Shown: positions 54,215 through 64,000 of the stretch, one piece after another | How positions within the stretch are numbered: the first letter of the stretch is position 1 | Layout: each line of letters starts with the position of its first letter | NCBI GenBank assembly: GCA_023374025.1 | Contig: SIJG01000005.1 | Location: 2,980,427-3,044,426 of the forward strand | Direction of reading: 5' to 3' | Length of the DNA: 64,000 nt | From: Heterodera schachtii | Taxonomy: Eukaryota > Nematoda > Chromadorea > Rhabditida > Heteroderidae | Notes under the pieces: model-generated | Told to the model about the DNA's origin: nothing | The model's database searches: none | What the model saw: only the letters and a program-made list of their open reading frames with translations | Position numbers and translations under genes: made by a program

Positions 54215-54384
54215 AATGGGAGCACAGAGAAAAGATACAAAAACAATGATAAACTTGCACATGTCCTAGAAATTGAGAATCTGTGCTTGAAAATTAAAAA
54301 AAAAAGTGAATCGCGGGTCATAATGACATTGATTCCTGGGTAAAAGTCGGGAACAATGGTCCCATAAAAAAGGGGGCAAAAATG

Positions 54385-54557
54385 AGTCACCCCCAACTCA
54401 TCCATACCCAACTCATCCATAGACCCAACATCCATACCCAACTCATCCATAACACTGCGAGTTCGTGGCATTTTTATCATTATGCGGTCTCGGTCGTGGC
54501 ATTAAATGCCACGGCAACGACTCGCATCGTGCTATGGATGAGTTGGGTTTACCCCGG
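54385..54557. mobile_element. Small inverted-repeat element with CCCAACTCATCCATA units
   Basis: About 173 bp. The left side has three to four tandem copies of CCCAACTCATCCATA; the right side has one inverted copy (TATGGATGAGTTGGG). It is flanked by a direct repeat CAAAAATG (54377-54384 and 54558-54565) consistent with an 8-bp target duplication. Confidence 0.6.
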
Positions 54558-55030
54558 CAAAAATGCTCGTTTTGAGCGATTGTGCCATGCACTCAAGGGT
54601 CTTCGGGGTAGCTGATCACGCATCTGACATTCATTTGCACTAATTCCGAACCCCGAATTCGAACAAAAAGTCGAAATTCAAAAAAACAATCTAAATTTAG
54701 TCATAAACCATTGCAACACCAAAACATGATTGGGGACCATTGGCAGTACTTTTTCGAACAACTAGGCGCTGCTGTTATATTTTTTCTGGGCACAGGAAAT
54801 GGGAACTCGGAACCAAATGATGTGCGAAATAGATATTGGAGGTTTTCTTAAATTTAATAACTTTTTTATAAAGTTGCTATATATCACTAGGGCCCCAAAC
54901 AATAGTAGATTGGCAAAAAATTTTCGCGACGTATGCACCGAATTTTTTATTCGCCATCCTGCACAGATCGGTGGCCAAGGTTTTTTGTCGTCACCGTTAC
55001 GCACCTCGTAGTTCATTATTGAATTTTATA

Positions 55031-55206
55031 TAGAGTAGAGCGGGACCGGAAATTTTGGGCTTAACCGGGACCGGGACCTTTTCGGGTTGAAAAACCGGGA
55101 ATTTTTGGCTGGGAAAACCGGGAAAAAACCCGGGACTGGTCCCGGTCAAAACCGGGACCTCGGTACTCAGTTGTCCGTATTTTGGTCCCGGTCCCGCTCT
55201 ACTCTA
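55031..55206. mobile_element. 176-bp MITE with perfect 19-bp inverted ends
   Basis: Ends TAGAGTAGAGCGGGACCGG and its exact reverse complement, flanked by the 8-bp direct repeat ATTTTATA (55023-55030 and 55207-55214). The interior repeats GGGACCGG and AAAACCGGGA motifs. 8-bp duplications point to hAT-type mobilisation. Confidence 0.85.
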
Positions 55207-55214
55207 ATTTTATA

Positions 55215-55635
55215 AATTTTATTATCATTAAAAACAAAACAAAAAATTACGTGGTCTAAACTGTACAAGTACCTTTTCCCCTTCAACACATTTCATTGTT
55301 GACCCCTTATATTTTTGCATAAATACCCCTCCTCTTCCTCCCTTCATTCATTCTGTTTCATTTTGTATTTCCACCAAATTTCTCCGCTTTTGTGACCCAA
55401 TCCAGTCAATATTCTTATTGTTCGCCTTGTCCCTTTCTATGTAATTTGTTTGATAAACTTTTTGGCGTAAATTTCGAAAGAATTAGAAATATTTTAAAAA
55501 GTATTCTTTCTACAAGGATATTAATTTTGGATTTATTATCGGAACCCAAACCCTGATTTAAAAAAAACGTAATTAAGATTGTGAAGTTAATAAGCTAATA
55601 AGGGCACTAAAGAATACACCAAACTACGCAACAAA
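55215..55635. promoter_or_regulatory. Upstream region of the Argonaute gene
   Basis: AT-rich with a pyrimidine-rich part at 55320-55440 and no open frame. The leader just before the ATG (gcaacaaaATGG) has A at -3 and G at +4, a good initiation context. No clear TATA box. Confidence 0.35.
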
Positions 55636-58600
55636 ATGGCGACAACAACAGCACCAACAGCAGCAGCAGAAATCCCCAGAAAACCACCACAACAACGGAA
55701 GCGCGAAGAAATGGCGCAGCTTCTAGAGTCACGAAATGTGAGCTAAATTTAGAACAAACTTATGATTTTACATGATCCATGTTTAGGTGGGTCAAGGTGC
55801 TACTTTCGTCGAGCCAAGAAAACCGCCAGGAACAGCCGGACAAAAGGGGAGGATGAAACTCATCACAAACGTTTGTCTTTTTCTGTAGTGTTCAAAAAAG
55901 CAAATACTGTGATTTTAGGCACACATTCTCAAACTGCTGGGTACGCAAGCCATCTACCACTACGAGGTGACCATCAACGCAGTGAGCAGTCGTTCGGACC
56001 GGAAGTTTTGCGTTTCAGAGCCGAGCGGTCCACGGGATAGGGATGAGTATGTATGACGTTGCATGCTTAGGTCTAACATCTTCTGTTTAGTTTCCCATTA
56101 CTCAACCGTCGTGACAAATGCCGTGAGGTCTTCTCGGCATTCTACAGGACCATGGAACAGTCACTGAAAGACACCGGGAACTTACTCTACTACGATTTAT
56201 CGAAAACAATATTCACCTTGAAGAAGCTACAGATCGAGGTTTATGGGCTTTGGGAGTTGGCATTTTAACGATAACACATCATTTTAGTCGGAAGGAAAAT
56301 TCATGTTTAACATCGGCACGGTGCCAACCGCAGAACGCCCAGACGCGGCACGGTACAAACATTATGAATTCATCATCAGGCCAGCGACGGGCTTCGAGGT
56401 TAACGACTTGTCCTTCATCACGAACGACGTGTCGAAAATGGAACGATCACTTGAGCAATTCCTTGACATTGCAACGGCGCAGAAGGCCAACATGGACGGG
56501 TATGAATTTATTCGAAACCAATAAACATCGGTTATTTTAACAAAATCATTTTAACTATTCAATGGGCTAAATTCAGAGTTGTAGTCCAAATCCAAATTTC
56601 CCGACAAAAATTAAGGGGTCTGATGCATTCAGGGCTAAATTTTAAAATTTGAATTTAATCCAACTGTTAAGAACTCAAATGTCTTGTTCAGAAAGCAATT
56701 CATCGGGTTTTCTTCGTCTCGTGTTTACTTATTGGCGCCAACCGACTATGGATTCGGAGCCAACGAGTGTCCTGTCTTCGATTCCAACCATTCATTCCTT
56801 GGTGTAGGAGTGAACAAGGGATGTCGAATTGTTGAAGGTTTGTTCTTTTTCTTTTAATTAACTCATTAGAAATCAGGCGATCAAGGCCCTGGCCAAATGA
56901 CACCTGCCATCGTCATCCAAACGAAAAAGGTTTATCTTTATGGTATTTCATTTTTACCATTTTACAATTATTGTCTTAGTCCGCCTTCCATATTCCGGAC
57001 ATGTGCATTTTGGACAAGGCAAAAACACTCCTTTTCCGAGAAAATCAGGGAAGGTTCGAGACAGGCGACTTCACGCAAAGTGACTACGAAGCGCTTTGCA
57101 ATGGCCTTGTCGGTATGTTGATTTTTAACGTGTGTTGCATACATTGTTTTATACCCATTATCCAGGAATTTATGCTGAACCGCGCTATGGAACTTCGGGA
57201 CGGTTTTTCCGCATCAGTGACATTACAAAACCAAACACTGGAAATGGTCTTAACGCGGAGAACACATTCATCACACACCAAGTCAGCGGGAAAATCAGCG
57301 TCAAACAATATTTCGAGGATACCTATCGGAAAACGCTTCAGTGAGTTTATCCAATACAATTTCTTTCTTAAAAGAAACATTTCTGTAATTATTTCTCAAT
57401 TTTAGGTACCCTAAAGCGCCACTTCTCGTCAATTATCGCAGAATTGGGGACCCGGCGTATTATCCCATGGAGGTACAACGGACAAAGCAATTTGTTATCC
57501 CTTTTTTAATTTAATTAAAACACTAAGGTTTGCTTTGTTTTGGATGGTCAACGCGTCAAAAGTTCTCAACAAAATCCCGAGCAAATTCGTGTAGGTGTTT
57601 AGCGATTTAATTTTTAATCATCATTCATTCCAAGACTAACAATAAGTGTTTAGGAAATGATCAAAGAGACTGCCATTCCGCCTACCGTTTTGCGGGTTCA
57701 CAACGAACGGGTGAAGGAGTCGCTTCAGTTGGTCAACAACGAATACTTGACAAAAGCGTCCGTGCACTTTGACACAACGCCACTCCATGTCGACTACCGT
57801 GTTCTTGGTCCACCAGCAACTCTCTATCGGAACAACCATCGTGTCACTCCTGCCGCGTCAAACTGTGAATGGCGTCCGGGTGACGCATTGGTGAATGCGC
57901 AAATTGGCACCTGGGTAGCCTATGCGTTTGGGAACCCTGCGGGTGACTCGATGCGACGATTAGGCTTAACCGAAACGATGTGGAGGTAATTAACGCTGAA
58001 ATTCCTGATGGGTCTTAATGTGCCTAAAAATAAACTATTGTAGTAATATCTGACAATTTTAAACAGAAATTTCGTGGACAAGTACGCAAGTGAAATGCGT
58101 AACAAGGGAATTGTTTGTGTGCCTCCGGTGCGTGTCTCTATTTGCTGGTTTACGTCCGTGAACGAGGTCTTGAATGTTTTGCACAAGGAAGCTCTGAACG
58201 GCGGCGTTGAGTTCTGTCTCATTGGTCATGCGAAAGGCTCTGAGGGTGATGACGTGCATGGTACCATTTGTTAGCTGTTGTAAAATTAGGCCCCTGATTG
58301 TGAGTTATTTTTTAGTCACGATCAAGGCGTTTGAACAACAGACTGAAATTGTTACTCAAGCAATCACATTTGACGTTCTCAAGGATGTGCTCGATAAAGG
58401 CAGCCCATTGACTGTTGCGAATTGCATTCACAAAACGAATGTGAAAATGGGCGGTCTAAATTATGCTCTTCATATGGATGATCCATCGTGCGTCTTTTTT
58501 TCCCTTTTTCTATATAGCCAATACAATTGGTTTCAGTGTGGCCCAATTGTTCGACGGTCAAACACTGTTTCTTGGTTTTGCAATGAACTTCCCGGGTGGA

Positions 58601-59951
58601 TTCGCTCCTTCCGAATCTGCTGCCCCTATCAACGGTGTGAATGGTGCTGTGCCTTCAGGAAGTAAAGCTGGACCAACGCCGCCAAATGGTGCGAATGGCG
58701 CCGCCGCTACTGGAGCAAACACCATTCCTCTCGGCTCGAATGGAAATGTGGTTCCGAGTACGCCCGTGCCACGGATTGGCTCCTCATTGCCTCCTCCTTC
58801 GTGCATTGGGGTAATAAAAAAATGAAAAGCTCATTAATGAATTTTAAACGTGTAAGTCAATTTCTAAAATTCCAGTGGGCCGCGACAATCGGAAAACGAC
58901 ACAAGGATGAATACATTGGTGACTTTGTCTACCAGGCTCCGCGACGTGAGGAGAAAATTGATGTCATTGCAAGCGTTGTCAGGAGATGCATTGAGTCCTT
59001 CAAAAAGAACAGGAACAAACTACCGTAAGTTTTTTGGAAAATTGCATTTATTTGTTCGCAATGATTGCTCAGACAACGCGTGGTCATTTTGCGCAACGGA
59101 TGTACCGAGGGACAATTCGAATATGTCATGAAGTAATTTTTCAAATTGATGAAATTATTTGAAAGTTTCTATTAAAATAGTGAAACTGGCTCTTCGAGAA
59201 AAATTAATGTGCCCTACTTTAAGGTATGAAATTCCGCTGGTCAAGAAGGAACTGGAGGAATTGGGTTGCACCGCAAAACTTACTGTGATTGTTCCAAACC
59301 GACTTCAGGTGCACTTTCCCACACATCAAAACGGCACCGCTTCGTGTCATTTAACGTTTTTATTTTTTCAGGATGTACGCTTCCTGCGTCAAGATGCCAG
59401 GCCCGAGGACAAGAGCAACGAGCAAAACATCCCTCCAGGGACTGTTGTCGACACTGGTGAATATTTTACTAATTTATTGCCACAAGGAGTTACAATTTTC
59501 AGTCGTTGTTCACCCCAAACGCTCCGAGTTCTTCCTTAACAGTCACGTGGCGATCAAGGGCACTGCTTGTACGCCACATTACACTGTTCTGCGGGACGAG
59601 AACGATATGTCGATGGACACACTGCAAACAATGGTCCATTACCTCTGCTTTGGGCATCAAATTGTCACGAAGCCGACCTCATTGCCCTCGCCGGTGTACA
59701 TCGCCGATGAATATGTGAGTCAATTCAAATAACAATAAAAATATAGGCCGATAATCGAAATAATTTAGGCGAAACGCGGTCGAAACATCTACTCACACTA
59801 CGCCAAGAACGGTATTGACAACAGCAAAAATTTGCAGAACTTCGCAAAGAACAAAGGGGTGGAATGGCCGCTGCGCACTTATGCGGACATGACCAAAGTC
59901 CTTTCTTTCCTCAACACCACCTACCTAAGGGAGCTGCGCATCAACGCCTGA
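55636..59951 (+). CDS. WAGO-clade Argonaute, catalytically altered
   Basis: 21 exons: 55636-55737, 55787-55870, 55919-56046, 56091-56238, 56288-56499, 56692-56837, 56877-56929, 56980-57112, 57166-57340, 57406-57472, 57528-57590, 57654-57985, 58067-58261, 58317-58487, 58537-58810, 58876-59024, 59073-59132, 59224-59308, 59372-59456, 59503-59714, 59769-59951. They sum to 3057 bases, 1018 residues. Order: short Pro/Gln-rich leader, N domain (VGQGATFVEPRKPPG, YHYEVTINAV), linker and PAZ (FRENQGRFETGDFTQSDYEA), MID (LVNNEYLTKASVHFDTTPL, FVDKYASEMRNKGIVCVPPV), PIWI (from about 58317). At the catalytic positions GxD is GFA (58580-58582), RDG is RNG (59095-59097) and the last His is Asp in YIADEY (59706-59708), so slicing is not expected. 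WAGOs bind 22G secondary small RNAs and silence transcripts or chromatin. Confidence 0.88.
58590..58810 (+). other. Gly/Ala/Pro/Asn-rich insertion inside PIWI
   Basis: Directly after the strand that normally carries the first catalytic Asp, about 70 residues of low complexity (AAPINGVNGAVPSGSKAG, PPNGANGAAATGANTIPLG, STPVPRIGSSLPPPS) separate LFLGFAMNFPGG from WAATIGKRHKDEYIGDF. All lie in one exon with normal splice sites, so this is coding and not a retained intron. In other Argonautes this segment is only a few residues. Confidence 0.75.
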
Positions 59952-60241
59952 TAAGTTAGTGATGGATGGATTTTGATTGATTGTTTTTGCTTTCCATTTG
60001 ATTGTTTTTCTTTTTGTTTAATATTTCGTTTTCGGTTTGTTTAGCATTGAGACTTTTCTCTTCTAATATTTTGCTCAATTTGATTGTTTAACTCCCCTCA
60101 CCTTTACCTCTTCAATTCGTGCATTTGCTTTTCTTTCTTTTGGTCTTTCTTTGTGCATTCTCTTTTCTTTTTTGGAATGTTTTTTTTCCTTCTCTCTTTT
60201 ATTGTACCAATCCTTTTGTTGTTTATTATATTCTGAGCTTT

Positions 60242-60247
60242 AATAAA
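60242..60247 (+). terminator. Candidate polyadenylation signal, Argonaute gene
   Basis: AATAAA about 290 bases after the TGA at 59951, following a T-rich 3' untranslated region. Confidence 0.45.
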
Positions 60248-60249
60248 TT

Positions 60250-60715
60250 GAAAATTGGATTTTTTTGATTCTAAAAGTAAGGTGGTAACTCCTCTTCAAA
60301 ATGTCAATTAAGGACTTTAAAGCAGTCTGCTTCAATCAAGGATCGGAATTAAAAAGAATAGGTTAACCAAATTCGCGGCATTGATTTTATAAACGCGATT
60401 TATCTTTTCATGGTGGCCTGCCGCTTCGCGGCCTTTTAAGATTGTCTTTTTTTAAAAATACAGAATGCTTGGAATTGCCAATTTTTACCCCTGAGCGATC
60501 GATCGGTCGAAAATTTTTTTGAATTTCATGCTTTTTAGATTGGATCATTCAGTCATACCAATTTTTTTGATCAGTGATCAATGATCACTGATCATCCATG
60601 CATTTTTGAAGTAGGACACTTCAGTCCCATTGGTAGATGGACGTAGAGAAAGGCAAAACAACTTATTTATTAGTTTATTCGTGCGAACAATCTTCACGTT
60701 GTTATTTCGCGGAAC
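60250..60715. other. Intergenic, no gene
   Basis: AT-rich. It contains a short near-palindrome built on gatcagtgatcaatgatcactgatc (60568-60595). Otherwise nothing is supported. Confidence 0.5.
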
Positions 60716-60716
60716 G

Positions 60717-61455
60717 GGCCAACTCCGTCTGGCCAACTCCGTCTTGCCAACTCCGTCTGGGCCAACTCCGTCTCGCCAACTCCATCTTAGTGTATAAGGG
60801 GCCAACTCCGTCTCAGAGAGAAAAATTCATTTTAAGCTAAAGAATTTTCTTAAAATCTAATTTATTAGCACATAGCTAACAATTTAAAGTAACATTTTTT
60901 AGCACCCCGAAAATGGAATAGACTATGAAATCGAAATGGATTTCCATATTTTAATCAGCCATAACTCGCTTTATTATTAACTAAACCGAAAATTGATATC
61001 ATTCGATAAAATTCACTTTTATGTTCGTAACTGTGCTTATTGACCTTATTTTGTTGTTGCAATGATTCCTGACTAAATTTGGCTTATTTTGGTCAATTTA
61101 GGAACCAAAGTGAGAATTTTCAAAATATTTTTGTTCGAAACGGGTTCGTGGTTCGAATTTAGTCGAAATGGATGTTAGATTTGTGACTAGCGACCCCGAA
61201 AACCCTTGGAAGCATGTTTTTATGACATTAAAAAAAAACTTTCTTCAAAAAGGAGGTGATCCCGACCTAATAAAACTGAGATTTTAAAAAAATTCATAAG
61301 CTTAAAATGAATTTTTCTCTCTGAGACGGAGTTGGCCCCTTATACACTAAGACGGAGTTGGCGAGACGGAGTTGGCTCAGACGGAGTTGGCCCCAAGACG
61401 GAGTTGGGCAGACGGAGTTGGCGAGACGGAGTTGGCCAGACGGAGTTGACCCCTA
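60717..61455. mobile_element. Element with terminal arrays of GGCCAACTCCGTCT
   Basis: The left end has about six copies of the 14-bp unit GGCCAACTCCGTCT; the right end has about eight inverted copies (AGACGGAGTTGGCC). The arms extend further inward as a perfect match (cttagtgtataaggggccaactccgtctcagagagaaaaattcattttaagc and its complement, beginning near 60785 and 61306). The interior is about 460 bp of AT-rich non-coding DNA. No target duplication could be fixed. Confidence 0.8.
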
Positions 61456-61456
61456 C

Positions 61457-62037
61457 CGTCGTTTTCGCGCCAGGTTGTTTTCGCGCCAAAAAAAAAAACT
61501 AAAAAAACACTATTTTTCTTATAAAAATTTAATAAAAAGCAAGACAATTTCAGAACAAACTAATTTCTTAGTTTCGGGAAATACTAGTGAGAAAACTGAT
61601 AATCTTTTCGGGATCCAAATTGGCATTGGCATAATTATGATCATTTTGTGGGACGAAGTTGTCATAATTTTGGTAAAAATTCATTTTGAAAACTTAATAT
61701 AGTCGACATATTAGGTGTGGAAATCCACCAAAAAAAACAAAAAATCTTTTACTCCGGGTGAATCCGAACCTGACCACCTCTTAGCATGCCAGATACGCAG
61801 GGATTCTGCGGCCATAAGCGATGTCCTAACTGAAATTTGATTTCTGATTCGTGATCACTGATCAGAATAGTTGGGAGTTATATTTATTTGATCAGAAAAA
61901 CAAATTTTCTTTAATACATACTCCTATTTATTTTACAAATATGCAACCGCGCAAAAACGACGGCGCGAAAACGACGGCGCGAAAATGAACCTGGCGCGAA
62001 AACGACGGCGCGAAAACGGCGGCGCGAAAACGACCCC
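61457..62037. mobile_element. Element with terminal arrays of GGCGCGAAAACGAC
   Basis: Abuts the previous element. The left end has two units of TTTTCGCGCC (GTCGTTTTCGCGCCAGGTTG); the right end has about six inverted units GGCGCGAAAACGAC/GGCGCGAAAACGGC. One of these retains the same unusual join with AACCTGGCGCGAAAA, matching CGCGCCAGGTT on the left. The interior is AT-rich and includes a tRNA-like segment at 61750-61832. Confidence 0.75.
61750..61832 (-). pseudogene. Possible tRNA-like sequence
   Basis: Read on the minus strand it has GTTAGGACATCGCTTATGGC, an insertion-like CGCAGAATCCCTGCG hairpin, GGCATGCTAAGAGGTGGTC and a B-box-like GGTTCGGATTC. The order resembles a tRNA with an abnormal D region. 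Acceptor pairing is poor. It may be a tRNA-derived part of the surrounding element. Confidence 0.3.
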
Positions 62038-62382
62038 GACCGCAATTGCCACGCTGATATTTTAATATAAAAATGTTTCTTTTTCTTCTCCTCCGCCTCA
62101 TTCCATTCATTCATTCGTCACATTTCTGGTAATTTTGTTGCTTCAAATGTCTTCAAGAATTTCTAAAATGAATGAGAAAATTTGATATAAAAGACACACA
62201 TAATAATCAAAACAAAAAAAAATTTCAGAATAAAATCCATTTTACGTCTCTTTTTTACATTTTTTGTTTTCGCTCGATTTGCTTATTGTTTAGGAAAGAA
62301 TTTTCAAAACAAATTACCTATTTATTCTGATTGTGTCACCAGTTAATTGTAAAACGGCCAAGCGTCCTAATTGCAGCAAAAA
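62038..62382. promoter_or_regulatory. Upstream region of second F-box-like gene
   Basis: AT-rich, no open frame. A gatataaaagac sequence near 62183 is a TATA-like candidate about 200 bases before the ATG. Its spacing is larger than in the paralogue, so a longer leader or another start would be needed. Confidence 0.3.
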
Positions 62383-63567
62383 ATGAATAGACGGTAAGGA
62401 AATTATGATAAATTTCAAAAATTTCCATTTTTCCTAATTTTTCCATGTTTTTAAGTTGGTTGTGCGGCGACATTTGGATGAATATTCTGCCCTTCTTTGA
62501 CCATGGTAAACTCGGCCTCAAAATCGCATTGCTTTCTGACCGTTACGATGTTTTGGTGGACATCCATTTTGATGGCAAAAAGGAATTTACGCTTTGGCGA
62601 TGTATCAAAATTGGCAAGGACGGAGGACCAAGAGGGAGACTGTCTGTGCAACAGATCGATGGCACATTTGTGGATTTTCCGATGCCAAAACATCCGCTTC
62701 CCAACAAAATTCGTTTTCGTTTCCTTCTGATTGAGTAATTTTTAACTTTGTGTATTTAAGGGTTGTGTATTTTAATTAATTTCTTCAGGTACATTGACCA
62801 TTCCGTCATTGCATTTCTCCGTTCGAACAAGCAAATTTGGGACAGAATGGGCACCAAATTGGAGTTCAGTGTGAATACATACGATTCAGATGTTTTGGCC
62901 ATTGAAATTTGGCCAATTTTTGCTACCAACATTCGGCACTTGTGCTTTGAGTATGGCGCTCATTTGGACAATTTGCGTCGTCACATTTCGCCGACACTTC
63001 TCACCGACCTTGATCAATTGAATTCAATCGATTCTGGTTATCTGTTCCCAGATGAAAATGCTCCGAATGCAACTGCTGGTCAAGCCTTGGCCAAATGGTT
63101 GCAAACTCCGACAAAAAATGGCCAACCGAAGGAATTGCGTTGCTCACATAATGCTTTTATGAAAATAAACAATTGGTTCGACAATCACAAACAGGTGGGC
63201 GACAACATGGATAACATTTTCTTTCACAATTTCTGCTTTTATCGACAGGGATTTTCGAGACCAAACAATTTGTTTTTGTTTTACCAATTTTTGTGTTTAG
63301 GCATTTCTCCGTGCCACCACTTCGGTCAGTTACAATATGCGAATTACGTTTTATAAGAAAACAAGGCCAATTCCATTTGAATTTGTGAACGAACGGACGA
63401 ATGAGAAGCTGACACTGACGAAGGAGAGGGATTACGGCGATGAAATGAGAGATTTTCTGATGAAACGGTGCCCAATTATTGAGGAGACGACGGCGCTTCA
63501 ATGGCAAAACGACGAAAATTTGGACCATTTGAACGGAGTCGTCTTCCGTAATGCTATCACTGGGTGA
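62383..63567 (+). CDS. F-box-like family protein, four exons (paralogue)
   Basis: Exon 1 62383-62393 (MNR, ends CG|gtaagg), exon 2 62456-62734, exon 3 62789-63194, exon 4 63301-63567 with TGA at 63565-63567. All phases join. Exon 2: WLCGDIWMNILPFFDHGKLG then LKIALLSDRYDVLVDIHF, the F-box-like part. Exon 3: EYIDHSVIAFLRSNKQIWDR, IWPIFATNIRHLCFEYGAHL, ENAPNATAGQALAKWLQTPT. Exon 4: AFLRATTSVSYNMRITFYKK, PIPFEFVNERTNEKLTLTKE, DFLMKRCPI. Exon structure and the YID, A-x-GQA-x-AKWL and F-V-NE-x-T-x-EKLTL-x-KE signatures match the gene at 38607-39783. Predicted role is an SCF-type substrate adaptor; no signal peptide. Confidence 0.75.
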
Positions 63568-64000
63568 GCAGCAAAGGCCTTACTTTTGTATAAAATACGG
63601 ACATGACGACAGTTCTACATACGAAAAGGGGGCGGGTGGGTAAACCGAAATTTTTGCGAAAAGGAATTTTAATGATTTTTATTAATAAAATAGGCAAATT
63701 TTTCAGAAATTTCCCTTTTTTCCCCTTCGTCGGCGACTCCCCCCCCCCCTCTTTTACACCGGCCCCCCTCGCTGCGAAGGTGTCCCCCATTTTGGGGCCC
63801 CTTGCGGGCGAAGGGGGTGGGTCACCCCTCTCCTCTTTTCAGTGTATGGCCAAGAGTCCTGCTAAAACAGGACTTCATTCAGTCCCCGTCTTGTCCTGGT
63901 CCATTTAGGAAACCCTGCTGGCCCGGGTTTTTCAATATTCCGTGCTTTACTTTTCAAAAAATGTTCATACCTAAATTGAAATTGCATTTAATTTAGGGAG
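63568..64000. other. Downstream region with C/G-rich repeat debris
   Basis: No supported gene. It has a stretch with gggggcgggtgggtaaacc at 63629 and a partly complementary gggggtgggtcacccc at 63814, separated by C runs. This is similar in style to the MITEs elsewhere, so it is probably a decayed inverted-repeat element. The last 100 bases show nothing. Confidence 0.35.

Noticed and set aside
58537..58810. Low-complexity PIWI segment as a retained intron
   Set aside because: No internal gt-ag pair would remove it cleanly, the frame is open throughout, and the total exon length is an exact multiple of three with it included.

Overview
The window is eukaryotic and reads as a nematode genome: many short AT-rich introns of about 40-60 bases with GT-AG borders (tttcag or ttttag acceptors), a worm-specific Argonaute, a long Clarinet-type active-zone gene, and two copies of a cysteine-poor F-box-like family. 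That F-box-like family, together with abundant small inverted-repeat transposons, suggests a tylenchid plant parasite such as a cyst nematode; this last step is inference.

Layout. (1) Positions 36952 down to 1, minus strand: one very large gene that runs off the left edge. Its last readable domain is a PDZ of the RIM/Piccolo/Clarinet type (991-1570, built from five small exons). Upstream lies several thousand residues of mostly disordered, Gln/Ser/Glu-rich protein, including a single exon of about 10 kb (23108-33078). That exon carries an array of about 150 degenerate 15-codon units that read as a Glu/Arg-rich helix. The array is seeded with a motif ([17 protein letters not shown]) resembling the Rab-binding helix of rabphilin and RIM. 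I call this gene a cla-1 (clarinet, long isoform) orthologue. A C2 domain, expected after the PDZ, would lie outside the window. (2) 38607-39783, minus: four-exon F-box-like gene with a TATA box. (3) 40 to 45.4 kb: intergenic DNA loaded with transposon remnants, including three hAT-like non-autonomous elements placed head to tail on the same duplicated target TGTAAAGG(G). (4) 45719-46587, plus: small acidic three-exon gene. (5) About 46851-53497, plus: chromatin regulator with a PHD finger, AT-hook and SET domain, KMT2E/SETD5 (worm SET-9/SET-26) type. (6) 53.8-55.2 kb: three more small inverted-repeat elements. (7) 55636-59951, plus: a 21-exon Argonaute whose exons sum exactly to 1019 codons. 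It belongs to the WAGO clade and its PIWI catalytic residues are replaced. (8) 60.7-62.04 kb: two adjacent elements whose ends are arrays of 14-bp repeats. (9) 62383-63567, plus: a second F-box-like gene, paralogue of (2).

How the parts relate. The genes do not form an operon or pathway. The Clarinet-like gene is neuronal (active zone, vesicle clustering, endocytic sorting). The KMT2E-like and WAGO genes act in chromatin and small-RNA silencing. The F-box-like genes belong to a family that appears lineage-expanded. The most interesting signal is the amplification of a Rab-effector-like helix within the active-zone gene. Short linear motifs for EH domains (NPF), AP-2 (DPW), dynein light chain (TQT) and SH3 domains lie around it. 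Second is the nested, target-recycling cluster of inverted-repeat elements.
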